A stretch of DNA of 51,194 bases from Acutalibacter sp. 1XD8-33. GTDB lineage: Bacteria; Bacillota; Clostridia; Oscillospirales; Acutalibacteraceae. This document shows, piece by piece, positions 34,237 through 42,374 of this stretch (position 1 is its first letter; each line of letters begins with the position of its first letter). The position numbers were made by a program, and so were the translations under genes. The DNA lies in contig NZ_RAZF01000019.1 in assembly GCF_003612555.1 (NCBI RefSeq), positions 1-51,194 on the forward strand. Reading direction: 5' to 3'. The notes under the pieces were generated by a model that worked only from the letters and a program-made list of their open reading frames with translations, made no database searches and had not been told where the DNA came from.

Positions 34237-34488
34237 GCTGTACCGATAGGATTTGTGTTATAGTAAACACACTTGAAAATCGGTATATACCGATTTTCAA
34301 GCTAGGCGGCACAGCAGTTGCTACGCCGCCTGGTTCAAAAGAGATATACCTCTTTTGAACTGCCTTAACTATACGATTTTCGGGCAAATACAGTTGGGAG
34401 CAGCAATCTGGCGGTTGGCAAGTTTTCACAACACTGCTTCCCGGCTGAATTTGCCGAAAAGGGGAATATAAACGCCTATCGGTACGGC
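34237..34488. repeat. 252-bp element with terminal inverted repeats and several perfect internal hairpins
   Basis: The ends GCTGTACCGATAGG (34237-34250) and CCTATCGGTACGGC (34475-34488) are inverted repeats matching at 13 of 14 positions. Inside are a 30-bp perfect palindrome (34272-34301), a 7-bp stem AGGCGGC/GCCGCCT (34304-34331), an 11-bp stem GTTCAAAAGAG/CTCTTTTGAAC with loop ATATAC (34333-34360), and imperfect pairs further on (GGGAGCAG/CTGCTTCCC). It starts 3 bp after a stop codon, as the element at 15373 does after nrdG. There is no transposase. It may be a MITE-like element or a structured RNA. Confidence 0.75.
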
Positions 34489-34502
34489 TTTAAAATAGCG
34501 GA

Positions 34503-34537
34503 AAAAAGCGGCTGGGAATCCCTCCCAACCGCTTTTT
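34503..34537. terminator. Bidirectional terminator between convergent genes
   Basis: The stem AAAAAGCGGCTGGGA / TCCCAACCGCTTTTT (one mismatch) with loop ATCCC is flanked by A-run and T-run. It can serve the plus-strand unit and the minus-strand isomerase gene. Confidence 0.8.
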
Positions 34538-34561
34538 CTACAGAAAATACACTTGGCGATT

Positions 34562-35383
34562 TTACCAGCCGAGAGACTTCAGGTACTCCCGGCTCATCGT
34601 GATGGCTTCCATGGGCGTGCGGCCGACAGACTGGTCCTGTTCTACCACAACCCATTTGGCGCCGGCTTCCAGGGAAGCCTCCAGAATGGAGGGGAAGTCC
34701 TGCATCCCGCTGCCCACAGGGCGGAACTCAAAGTAGCCTTTGTTCTCCTGCTCTTCAACGTCTGTGCCAATAAGCTGGTACATGTTTCCAGGCTTGCCTT
34801 CCTTATAGAAGTCCTTTAGATGGACCACCGGAGCCCGGCCGGTATATTTCTTCACATATTCCGCCGGATTCTCTCCCGCCACGTTTACCCAGCAGGTGTC
34901 GATCTCCGTCTGAAGCAGGTCGGCGGAAATGGTGTCATAGATGTAGTCCAGGGCATACCGGCCATCTGGCATCTTTATGAATTCAAAGTCGTGGTTATGA
35001 TAGAGGGTCTGGATGCCGTGGGCCTTGCACACTTTGGAGATCTCTTCAAAGAGCTTTACGTTCCCGTCGAACTTTTCCCCGCCGGGGCGGTCCTCTTCCA
35101 TCAGGTAGGGGATGGCGATATACTTGACGCCGATTTCCTCATACTGGCTTACCACGCCCTCCATGTCCGCCACCAGCTCCTGGAAAGGAACATGGGCTGA
35201 AACAGCCTCCAGCCCGGCGCTGGCAATGGCCTCTTTCACTTCTTTTGGAGTCAGACCATAAAGACCGGCCAGTTCTACGCCGTCATAGCCGATTTCTTTG
35301 ATCTTTTTCATAGTGCCGGAAAAATCTCTGGCCGCGTCGTCCCGAACGGAATAGACCTGCACGGCCACGGGTAAATGGTTCAT
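34562..35383 (-). CDS. Sugar phosphate isomerase/epimerase (xylose isomerase-like TIM barrel)
   Basis: This 273-residue protein belongs to the AP endonuclease 2 / IolE-IolH-type TIM-barrel superfamily. It contains VQVYSVRDDA at the start, GYDGVELAG, a YHNHDFEF metal-site segment, LQTEIDTCWVN and VVVEQDQS near the end. These supply the usual Glu, Asp and His metal ligands. The exact sugar is unknown. It runs opposite to its neighbours, with AGGAGG before the ATG, and divergently from murT across a ~220-bp promoter region. Confidence 0.85.
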   Translation of the reverse strand: MNHLPVAVQVYSVRDDAARDFSGTMKKIKEIGYDGVELAGLYGLTPKEVKEAIASAGLEAVSAHVPFQELVADMEGVVSQYEEIGVKYIAIPYLMEEDRPGGEKFDGNVKLFEEISKVCKAHGIQTLYHNHDFEFIKMPDGRYALDYIYDTISADLLQTEIDTCWVNVAGENPAEYVKKYTGRAPVVHLKDFYKEGKPGNMYQLIGTDVEEQENKGYFEFRPVGSGMQDFPSILEASLEAGAKWVVVEQDQSVGRTPMEAITMSREYLKSLGW

Positions 35384-35458
35384 TGGGAATACCTCCTGTA
35401 AAATTCTTGTGGTTTTCCTCTATTTTATTCCAAATTTGCCCAAAGGTCAAGATAGCGG

Positions 35459-35487
35459 TTGAAAGTTCCGGAGATTTTTGGTAGAAT
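35459..35487 (+). promoter_or_regulatory. Sigma-A-type promoter of murT-gatD
   Basis: TTGAAA, 17 bp, TAGAAT, about 120 bp before the murT start. Confidence 0.75.
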
Positions 35488-35606
35488 AAGGGCAAGAAGT
35501 TTTCGGGAGTATGCGCCCCTGGTGGAGTGTGGGGCGGCATTCCCCCCCTGTTGAAGGCCAAGCCATGCCCAATACAAAAATTATCGCAAAAGGAAGTACC
35601 GCTCCC

Positions 35607-36998
35607 ATGAAAAAGAATTTCCTCTTCTATCTAGCCCTGCTGGCCTCAAAGCTGACTATGGCCTGCCTACGCCTTCTGGGCCGTAAGGGAACAAACCTGC
35701 CCGGCGGCGTGGCGATTTTTCTGTGTAAAGATTTCTTGGGCCGGATGCCTCGCCCAAAAACCGTGGTAGGCATCACCGGTACCAATGGCAAAACCACTGT
35801 GGCAAACATGGTGGAGGATGTGCTGGAGCAGTGCGGCCGCCAGTTTGTCTGCAATAAAAACGGCTCCAATGTGGACACCGGCGTGGCCTCGGCCTTGATT
35901 GCCGAATCCACGCTGCTGGGTAAGCCGAAAAAGGAGCTGGCGGTGTTTGAGCTGGACGAGCGCAGCTCCAACCTGACGATGCCCTATATCAAGCCGGACC
36001 TGCTGCTGGTCACCAATATTTTTCGGGATTCCTACAAGCGCAACGCGCATCCGGAGTTTATTGTAGACATTCTCAACCGTTATGTGCCAGACGGGGTGAA
36101 GCTGGTGCTCAACGCCGACGACCTGATGTGCGCCAGCCTGAAGCCGGGAAATCCCAGAGCCTATTTTTCCCTGGACCCTCAGCCCGGAGAGCGTTCCGGC
36201 GGCGAAAATATTGTTCAGGATGTGCGGGTATGCCCCCAGTGCGGCGCTTTGCTGGAATGGGAGCTCCGGCGGTATCACCACATCGGCCGAGCCAGGTGTC
36301 CCCAGTGCGGGTTTGGTTCCCCCCAGGGTGATTACCGGGCCGTCTCCCTGGCCAACGGAGCCATGCAGGTGGAGGCAGGCGGACAGGCTTTCTCTTTCCC
36401 CTTGCCCAATACCAGCACGATCAATGTCTATAACGCGCTCTCTGCGGTGGCCCTGCTTCGAGAGTTTGGGCTGGAGCCGGGGGAAATAGCCGGCGCTATG
36501 GAGCGTACGGCCATCAGCGGGACGAGATACTTGGAGGAGGAGGCCGGGGGCCGGAAAGTGATTCTCCACTTGGCCAAGGGGCAGAACCCGGTGGCCTGCT
36601 CTCGGGCGTTTCAGAACATTCGGGACTATCCGGGCAGGAAAGCTGCCATCCTCTTTTTAGACGACTACTTCGACGCGGCCCATACGGTGGAGAATATTTC
36701 CTGGCTATATGACGCGGATTTTGAGTTTCTGACCGATCCTTCGGTAACCCAGGTAATTGCGGCCGGAGCCCGCCATTGGGATGTGTACCTGCGCCTGCTT
36801 ATGGCGGGGGCGGAGCCGGACCGGACGGCCCATCTGTTGGATCCGGAGGCGGCTGCCGGGGCCTTGAAGCTGGAGGAAGCGGATGCGGTTTTCATTCTGT
36901 ATGACGTGTATACCATCCCCCTGGCAAACCGCACCAAAGAGCGGGTGAAGGAGCTTATGGAAAAGGAGGGCGAGAAAAATGAGCGGCATGAAAATTGA
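35607..36998 (+). CDS. murT: Lipid II isoglutaminyl synthase, Mur-ligase-like subunit MurT
   Basis: With GatD, MurT amidates the D-Glu of lipid II to D-isoglutamine at the inner face of the membrane. The 463-residue protein has the Mur-ligase ATP loop GITGTNGKTT near residue 55, ELDERSS and TNIFRDSYKR segments, a MurT-type four-Cys zinc ribbon (two CPQC pairs, residues ~208-233) and a C-terminal MurT domain with FLDDYFD. ATG 35607 is preferred: AAAGGAAG precedes it, and MKKNFLFYLALLASKL matches the usual N-terminus. ATG 35565 is possible. It overlaps gatD by 20 bp. Confidence 0.93.
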   Translation: MKKNFLFYLALLASKLTMACLRLLGRKGTNLPGGVAIFLCKDFLGRMPRPKTVVGITGTNGKTTVANMVEDVLEQCGRQFVCNKNGSNVDTGVASALIAESTLLGKPKKELAVFELDERSSNLTMPYIKPDLLLVTNIFRDSYKRNAHPEFIVDILNRYVPDGVKLVLNADDLMCASLKPGNPRAYFSLDPQPGERSGGENIVQDVRVCPQCGALLEWELRRYHHIGRARCPQCGFGSPQGDYRAVSLANGAMQVEAGGQAFSFPLPNTSTINVYNALSAVALLREFGLEPGEIAGAMERTAISGTRYLEEEAGGRKVILHLAKGQNPVACSRAFQNIRDYPGRKAAILFLDDYFDAAHTVENISWLYDADFEFLTDPSVTQVIAAGARHWDVYLRLLMAGAEPDRTAHLLDPEAAAGALKLEEADAVFILYDVYTIPLANRTKERVKELMEKEGEKNERHEN

Positions 36999-37686
36999 AG
37001 TGCTTTTCCCGGAGTTCTGCAATCTGTTCGGGGACTTGTTTAATGTAAAGTACCTGGAGAAATGCCTGCCAGAGGCCCAACGGGTGGACACGCCCCTTTC
37101 CGGCCAGCCCCTTTTCGTTCAGGAGGCTCCCAGCTTGATCTATATGGGGCCTATGAGTGAGCGCAGCCAGGAAAAGGTAATCGCCAAGCTGAAGCCTTAC
37201 CGGCAGCGACTGGAAGAGCTGATTCAAGAGGGCACGGCTTTTTTGCTGACGGGCAATGCCTTAGAAGTGTTGGGGAATTCCATCGAACAAGAGGACGGCT
37301 CTCAGATTCCAGGTCTGGGGCTTCTGCCTCTGAGAGCCAGAAGGGACATGATGCACCGGCACAACAGCGTGTTCCTGGGAGACTGGCAGGGCCAGGAGGT
37401 GATCGGGTTCAAATCCCAATTCACGATGGCATGGCCGGAAGAGAAGGCCCAGGGGCTGTTCCCGGTGAAAAAGGGTGTGGGTCTGAACCCCAAAGAGGGC
37501 TTTGAGGGCCTGCGGCGGCAGAATCTGTTTGCCACCTATTTGCTGGGCCCGGTATTGCTGATGAATCCCGGCTTTACCCGGTCTATTTTAAAGGCCATGG
37601 GGGCAGAGGCGCCGTCTTTGGCTTTAGAGTCGGTGGTTCAAACGGCCTGGGAAAGCCGGATTCGGGACTTCCATGAGAAGTGCTGA
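36979..37686 (+). CDS. gatD: GatD-like glutamine amidotransferase subunit lacking catalytic Cys and His
   Basis: The position after murT, the 20-bp overlap and the fold landmarks (IEVLFPEFCNLFGDLFN at the start, IPGLGLLPL, RHNSVFLGDW, GFKSQFT) identify the GatD family, which normally provides ammonia from glutamine. Active GatD has Cys in an ICGGYQ motif and His in TYLHGP. Here those sites read LLTGNALE (Thr91-Gly92) and ATYLLGP (Leu189), so neither nucleophile nor base is present. It may be a structural partner of MurT using free ammonia, or act otherwise. The ribosome site AAGGAGGG is inside murT. A strong terminator follows. Confidence 0.88.
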   Translation: MSGMKIEVLFPEFCNLFGDLFNVKYLEKCLPEAQRVDTPLSGQPLFVQEAPSLIYMGPMSERSQEKVIAKLKPYRQRLEELIQEGTAFLLTGNALEVLGNSIEQEDGSQIPGLGLLPLRARRDMMHRHNSVFLGDWQGQEVIGFKSQFTMAWPEEKAQGLFPVKKGVGLNPKEGFEGLRRQNLFATYLLGPVLLMNPGFTRSILKAMGAEAPSLALESVVQTAWESRIRDFHEKC

Positions 37687-37698
37687 TTTTTTCAGAAA

Positions 37699-37737
37699 AA
37701 GGAAAAGGACCGGTACACCGGTCCCTTTCCTTCTTTT
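37699..37737 (+). terminator. Rho-independent terminator after murT-gatD
   Basis: A 15-bp stem AAGGAAAAGGACCGG / CCGGTCCCTTTCCTT (one mismatch), loop TACA, then CTTTT. Confidence 0.9.
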
Positions 37738-38067
37738 GGGGAGGAGTTGTATTGAAATCGCGGCATTGCCGCAAACTTGTAATCCCGATTTTTAGAAAAG
37801 CAATTTTCATTTGTTATGCTCTTATTTTACACTACTATACCCGGAAAAGTCAACAAAATGTTACAAGGATTGACAAAATCCCTATTTTTATCAATATGGA
37901 ATAGTGATATTTTCGATTTTTATACTTTTTTCACAATATTGTCAACTGATTTTACGGTTCCTTTGATTGATTAGCACTCTAAATAGACAAAATCACAACT
38001 CTGTTTCGAAAAGACAGCCTGAAAAACGGAGAAAACGACCGTCAAGAGCGGTGGAACGGAGCGAAAT
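37738..38067. other. A/T-rich intergenic region upstream of rlmD
   Basis: This is markedly A/T-rich compared with the flanking genes. It contains a small hairpin GCGGC-ATT-GCCGC near 37760 and several TTGACA/TGTCAA-like words. I see no promoter pair with good spacing and no gene. The rlmD promoter presumably lies here. Confidence 0.4.
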
Positions 38068-39744
38068 ATGCCTTTACAAAAAAACCAAATCATTGAAATT
38101 CGTTTTACTGGCATGAACGCAGAGGGCCTGGCCGTGGGGAGGCACCAGGGTGAGGCAGTATTTGTGCCTCTGGGTGCCCCCGGCGATCTGGCGAAGGTAA
38201 AGATCGTTAAAGCCGGAAAAACCTATGCGTTTGGCAGGCTGGAGCAGCTGCTGGAACCGGCCGCCTGCCGTGTGGAGCCCAACTGCCCCGTCTACGCGCA
38301 GTGTGGCGGCTGCTGCTACCGCCACATCTCTTATGAAGCTGAGCTGGAAATTAAGACTCAGCGCGTCCGGGACGCTTTGGACCGGATTGGCGGGTTTCGG
38401 GATCTGCCTATGCAACCGATACTCCCTTCCCCCTGCCAGGATGGCTATCGAAATAAGGCTTTGTTGCCCATTGGTACAGACTCGGACGGGAAGATGGAGC
38501 TGGGATTTTACGCGAGAAACTCTCATCGGATTGTAGACTGCACTGAATGCCGACTTCAGCCGGAGGAATTTAACCGGGCTATGGAGGCCTTCCGTCAGTG
38601 GGCAGCTCAGTGGGGAGATCCTGTCTACCAAGAGACCCGTCACGTTGGGAGAATGCGGCGGCTGTTCCTGCGCAGAGGAGAAGCTACCGGCCAGGTAATG
38701 GCTTGCGTGGTAGTGAATGGCAACGGCCTCCATCATGAGGAGGAGCTTGTCGCGGCTCTTCGGGGCGCTGTGCCGGGGATTTCTAGCGTAGTGATAGATC
38801 CCAATCGAGAGCGCACAAACGTGGCTTTGGGTAAAAAGTGCCGGACGGTTTGGGGAAAAAGGGGAATTACCGACCGGCTCTGCGGACGAGAGTTTTTCAT
38901 TTCGCCCCTCTCTTTTTATCAGGTAAACCGTGCCCAGGCGGAGAGGCTATACCAATTGGCGGCGGAGTATGCAGACCTGCGGGAGGGGGAACTGCTGTTA
39001 GATCTTTACTGTGGCACAGGGACGATAGGCTTGTCGATGCTTCCACCGGGAGGACGGCTGATTGGCGTGGAGGCAGTGCCTCAGGCAGTAGAGGACGCGA
39101 GGGAGAATTCCCGGCACAACGGAATCAAACACGCGGAGTTCCTCTGTGGAGACGCGGCCTGGGCGGCACAGGAGCTGGCAAAGCGGGGCGAAAGACCGGA
39201 TGTGGTGGTGCTGGATCCTCCCAGAAAAGGCTGTGGGCAGAAGCTGGCAGAAATTGTGGCAGGCTTCGCGCCCCGGCGCGTGGTGTATATCTCTTGTGAC
39301 CCGGCGACTTTGGCCAGAGACCTGAAATTTTTTGCCGGACTGGGATATCTGCCGCAAGAAGCCACCCCGGTGGATATGTTTCCCAAGACGGCGCATGTGG
39401 AGACGGTTGTAATGCTTTCCCACAAAAAACCCGATAGCGTAATCAACGTAAAAGTGGAGTTTGGCGAGGGTGAGGGCAAAGTGCCACTTGATAATATTGC
39501 CAAGAGAGCTGAAGCGTATAAGCCGAAAGAGCGAGTTACATACAAGATGATTAAGGGGTACATAGAAGCGAAGTATGGCTTCAAAGTACATACCGCATAT
39601 ATCGCAGAGGTAAAACGAGATTTAGGTTTGCCGATGTATGATGCCCCTAATGCGGTAGAGAAATTGAAACAGCCGAGGAAACATCCGACAGCGGAGAAAG
39701 TGGAAGCGATAAAGGATGCGTTGAAGCATTTTGAAGTTATCTGA
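38068..39744 (+). CDS. rlmD: 23S rRNA (uracil-5-)-methyltransferase RlmD/RumA type with an element-derived C-terminal extension
   Basis: This SAM-dependent enzyme makes 5-methyluridine in 23S rRNA. It has an N-terminal TRAM domain, the Fe-S cysteines CPVYAQCGGCCY (near residue 72), the SAM fold LLDLYCGTGTIGLS, VVLDPPRKGCG, and the catalytic SCDPATLARDL. The family normally ends just after FPKTAHVETVVMLS (residue ~452). Here 106 further residues follow (KKPDSVINVKVEF ... HFEVI), with lower G+C and a helical DNA-binding-like look (YKMIKGYIEAKYG, YIAEVKRDLGL). As I recall, ICEs that insert into the 3' end of this gene restore it with such a tail. Confidence 0.9.
   Translation: MPLQKNQIIEIRFTGMNAEGLAVGRHQGEAVFVPLGAPGDLAKVKIVKAGKTYAFGRLEQLLEPAACRVEPNCPVYAQCGGCCYRHISYEAELEIKTQRVRDALDRIGGFRDLPMQPILPSPCQDGYRNKALLPIGTDSDGKMELGFYARNSHRIVDCTECRLQPEEFNRAMEAFRQWAAQWGDPVYQETRHVGRMRRLFLRRGEATGQVMACVVVNGNGLHHEEELVAALRGAVPGISSVVIDPNRERTNVALGKKCRTVWGKRGITDRLCGREFFISPLSFYQVNRAQAERLYQLAAEYADLREGELLLDLYCGTGTIGLSMLPPGGRLIGVEAVPQAVEDARENSRHNGIKHAEFLCGDAAWAAQELAKRGERPDVVVLDPPRKGCGQKLAEIVAGFAPRRVVYISCDPATLARDLKFFAGLGYLPQEATPVDMFPKTAHVETVVMLSHKKPDSVINVKVEFGEGEGKVPLDNIAKRAEAYKPKERVTYKMIKGYIEAKYGFKVHTAYIAEVKRDLGLPMYDAPNAVEKLKQPRKHPTAEKVEAIKDALKHFEVI
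39388..39425. other. Probable left attachment site (attL) of the ICE inside rlmD
   Basis: The conserved host coding sequence for HVETVVMLS ends here, and base composition and protein family both change after it. ICE insertion in this part of rumA/rlmD genes is known in Firmicutes. The exact core cannot be set without the right end, which is outside the window. Confidence 0.6.
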
Positions 39745-39751
39745 TAATCAT

Positions 39752-39787
39752 AAGCGTATCATTAGAGATAGTGGTACGCTTTTCTTG
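39752..39787 (+). terminator. Terminator just after the extended rlmD
   Basis: A 13-bp stem AAGCGTATCATTA / TAGTGGTACGCTT (G-U pairs allowed), loop GAGA, then TTTCTT. The element therefore supplies the terminator of the fused gene as well as its tail. Confidence 0.75.
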
Positions 39788-39850
39788 AAAGAATTTGTTA
39801 GAAGTAGTAATATAAAAATACTTAGATATATTTGGGAGGAGGAAAAGAAA

Positions 39851-41149
39851 GTGAATCGCATCACAGAAATAACAAAACGTGACATTTTGGATTTATTTAA
39901 AAATGGATTGGAAATAGATGATTTTTTTGCAACTAGAACTGTTCCGTATCCCTATTTTGGTAGGCTTGAAGAATTAGACTTCCTTAAAAGGTTATATAAG
40001 TTGAAAGATATGCCAAGCAATGATTCAAGATATGAAAATGCAGAACAGGATATTTGGCAACATACAGTTAATAACGATGATTATTCTGATTGTTGGGTTT
40101 TTGAAGATGAAAGATTTTATTTGCAAAATGGTGATGATGAAACATATTTAAAATTTTTATGTGAAGTGTTCCACCCTGCTGTCAGATATGAAAAAGGTTA
40201 CTGGAAAGAATTTTTAACAGAAATCAATAAATTATTGCAAAATGATGGATATGAGCTTTATCCAGCGGAAAAAGTATCTAACCGTGAGGTTTATAGATGG
40301 AGAATATTTCAGCGAGAGGAAAGTGCATTGTTTGTTCCATATTCTCAAAGGAATGAGAAAGATATAAAAGAAAAAAGGATAGTTTTGTCCATAAATCGAA
40401 AAGCCAGGAATCAAATTTATCAATTTTTGGAACGATGCAATATAGAATATCAAGCAACTGATGATACAGGATATAATTACAGTACCAATATAGCGGCAGA
40501 TGTATTTTATGACATAAGACAGTTTTATGTGCCAAAGTGCTTTAATAATCAAAAGGAATATGTTGAAACTGATAATTTGCAAGATTTTATAATCTCTAAT
40601 TTGCCATTTTGTGTTTTGGACGCAATAGAGCTTTTTGCCAGACATAGTATGTTGGATGATTTTGAAGCCCAAATTAATACAATACTAAAGTTGAATGATA
40701 TTGCGTTTCAGCTTAGTAATGGGAAAATAGTAAATTCATTTGATGTTCAAATAACCCAAAACTCACTAGGAGTAGTGGAAGAAGCTGGATTGAAAGAATT
40801 GTTGCAAGAGGCATCTAAATATTATGATGCAAATAATATGCAAATTGCAGTAGAAAAACTTTGGGATGCATTTGAAAGATTAAAAACGTATTACTGTTCC
40901 CCATCCATAGACAAAAAGAAATCTGTAAATAAGATTGTAAAGGACATGGGAAATAATCAACAAGCGTTTATGGAATTATTTGATAGAGAATTTCATGCAC
41001 TTACATCTCTCGGAAATGATTTTAGAATTAGACACCATGAAACAACAAAGGTTGATATTCAAGATAAAAGGCACTTTGAATATTTTTATAAGAGATGCTT
41101 GACATTAATTTCAACAGCAATTGAGTATTTAGATGGAAGATGTTTATAA
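39851..41149 (+). CDS. Abortive-infection-type defence protein: AbiJ-like N-terminal domain plus HEPN-like C-terminus
   Basis: This 432-residue protein has a very A/T-rich gene. The N-terminal ~190 residues (VPYPYFGRLEELDFLKRLYKL, then a stretch ending VFHPAVRYEKGYW, and LLQNDGYELYPAE...VYRW) resemble AbiJ N-terminal domains of phage-resistance proteins. The last ~110 residues (AVEKLWDAFERLKTYY ... NDFRIRHHETTK) resemble the HEPN-like Abi C-terminal domain, whose R-x-R-H-H segment would be a nuclease site. Start: GTG 39851, 8 nt after GGGAGGAGG; the open frame back to 39731 crosses a terminator. It is an ICE cargo gene, probably an RNA-cutting suicide toxin against phage (inference). Confidence 0.75.
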   Translation: MNRITEITKRDILDLFKNGLEIDDFFATRTVPYPYFGRLEELDFLKRLYKLKDMPSNDSRYENAEQDIWQHTVNNDDYSDCWVFEDERFYLQNGDDETYLKFLCEVFHPAVRYEKGYWKEFLTEINKLLQNDGYELYPAEKVSNREVYRWRIFQREESALFVPYSQRNEKDIKEKRIVLSINRKARNQIYQFLERCNIEYQATDDTGYNYSTNIAADVFYDIRQFYVPKCFNNQKEYVETDNLQDFIISNLPFCVLDAIELFARHSMLDDFEAQINTILKLNDIAFQLSNGKIVNSFDVQITQNSLGVVEEAGLKELLQEASKYYDANNMQIAVEKLWDAFERLKTYYCSPSIDKKKSVNKIVKDMGNNQQAFMELFDREFHALTSLGNDFRIRHHETTKVDIQDKRHFEYFYKRCLTLISTAIEYLDGRCL

Positions 41150-41177
41150 AACTAAGGAATCAAGTATTTTTATAGCT

Positions 41178-41206
41178 TTGTACAAGAATGAATTTGAGCT
41201 TATAAT
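41178..41206 (+). promoter_or_regulatory. Promoter of the 59-residue ICE protein
   Basis: TTGTAC, 17 bp, TATAAT, followed by AAAGGAGG at 41214-41221 and ATG at 41233. Confidence 0.75.
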
Positions 41207-41232
41207 GAAGCTATAAAGGAGGTTGATACCTT

Positions 41233-41412
41233 ATGAGAGAAAAGAAGAACCATTTGTATGTGGACAGCCAAGAAAGGAGTATTTTATTACATAGCCTTGT
41301 AGAACTGAAAAACCAACTCATACAGCAGGGCAGATATACAGACTGCGTTGACGAACTGATATTCAAGGTCGTAAACGCACCAGTAAAGAGAATGAAAATT
41401 GAATATGTCTAA
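41233..41412 (+). CDS. Small conserved ICE protein (59 aa)
   Basis: The protein begins MREKKNHLYVDSQERSILLH and ends NAPVKRMKIEYV. I recall near-identical small proteins in other Firmicutes conjugative elements, but no function. It is charged and soluble with a helical centre (SLVELKNQLIQQGRYTD). It has its own promoter, a strong ribosome site and a terminator directly after, so it is a free-standing transcript. It may be a regulator. Confidence 0.8.
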   Translation: MREKKNHLYVDSQERSILLHSLVELKNQLIQQGRYTDCVDELIFKVVNAPVKRMKIEYV

Positions 41413-41424
41413 GGCACATCACAG

Positions 41425-41467
41425 AGCCGTTTATTCTTATTGATTTTTAAGAGTAAGCGGCTTTTTT
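41425..41467 (+). terminator. Terminator after the 59-residue ICE gene
   Basis: The stem GCCGTTTATTCTT / AAGAGTAAGCGGC (with G-U pairs) ends in TTTTTT. Confidence 0.75.
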
Positions 41468-41546
41468 GCGTTCTGTCGTTCTCTGATATTGTTACATAGC
41501 CACCTTGACAAAGTGGCTAAATCTATGCGAAAGGAGGACGCACCCT

Positions 41547-42374
41547 ATGTCAAATTGCAAAGTGATTGCTTTAACCAACCAGAAAGGCGGCGTCGGAAAG
41601 ACCACCACGGCGGTCAATCTGGGCGTAACTCTGGCACAGCAGGGCAAAAAGGTACTGCTCATTGATGCCGACGCACAGGCAAATCTAACCATGTCGCTCG
41701 GTTACAGCCGACCAGACGACTTGCCCGATACGCTCTCCACCATCATGCAGGACATCATTGATGATAAACCCGTCGATGTTTCCAGAAGCATCCTACACCA
41801 TGACGAGGGCGTTGACCTGCTCCCGTCCAACATTGAACTGTCGGGACTGGAAGTAAGGCTGATTAACGCCATAAGCCGTGAAAGCGTGCTGAAAACCTGC
41901 ATCAATGAGGTGAAAAAGAATTATGATACTGTCCTCGTGGATTGTATGCCGAGCTTGGGTATGCTGACAATCAATGCGCTTGCGGCTGCTGACAGCGTGG
42001 TTATCCCGACACAGCCCCACTATCTTTCTGCCAAAGGCTTAGAGCTGTTGCTTCGCTCCGTTTCTAAGGTCAAACGGCAAATCAATCCCCATCTGCGGAT
42101 TGACGGTATTTTAATGACGATGGTAATGCCACGCACGAATATCTCTAAAGAGATTACCGCAACGGTAAAGAGTGCCTACGGGCAGAGGATTAAAGTTTTT
42201 GATGCCCAAATACCCCATTCCATCCGTGCGGTAGAAGCCACCGCAGAAGGCAAGAGCATTTTTGCCTACGACAAAGGCGGCAAGGTAGCCGCAGCTTATG
42301 AGCAGTTTGGAAAGGAGGTGGCAGAGATTGGCGAGAAACAAAAGAACAGAAATCGAGCTGACCGCATACGATGA
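41547..42374 (+). CDS. parA: ParA-family partition ATPase
   Basis: This 275-residue Walker-type ATPase (Soj/ParA) has the deviant Walker A KGGVGKTTTAVNLG near residue 12, LLIDADAQANLTMSLGY, and VLVDCMPSLGML. With ParB it segregates or stabilises the extrachromosomal form of the ICE. The ATG follows AAAGGAGG. It overlaps parB by 47 bp. Confidence 0.93.
   Translation: MSNCKVIALTNQKGGVGKTTTAVNLGVTLAQQGKKVLLIDADAQANLTMSLGYSRPDDLPDTLSTIMQDIIDDKPVDVSRSILHHDEGVDLLPSNIELSGLEVRLINAISRESVLKTCINEVKKNYDTVLVDCMPSLGMLTINALAAADSVVIPTQPHYLSAKGLELLLRSVSKVKRQINPHLRIDGILMTMVMPRTNISKEITATVKSAYGQRIKVFDAQIPHSIRAVEATAEGKSIFAYDKGGKVAAAYEQFGKEVAEIGEKQKNRNRADRIR

Noticed and set aside
37971-37979. TTAGCACTC, half of a CIRCE (HrcA) operator
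   Set aside because: The inverted partner GAGTGCTAA is absent and no chaperone gene follows.
39731-39850. Start of the defence gene at 39731, overlapping rlmD
   Set aside because: The stretch includes a terminator hairpin, and a strong GGGAGGAGG precedes GTG 39851, where the family N-terminus begins.
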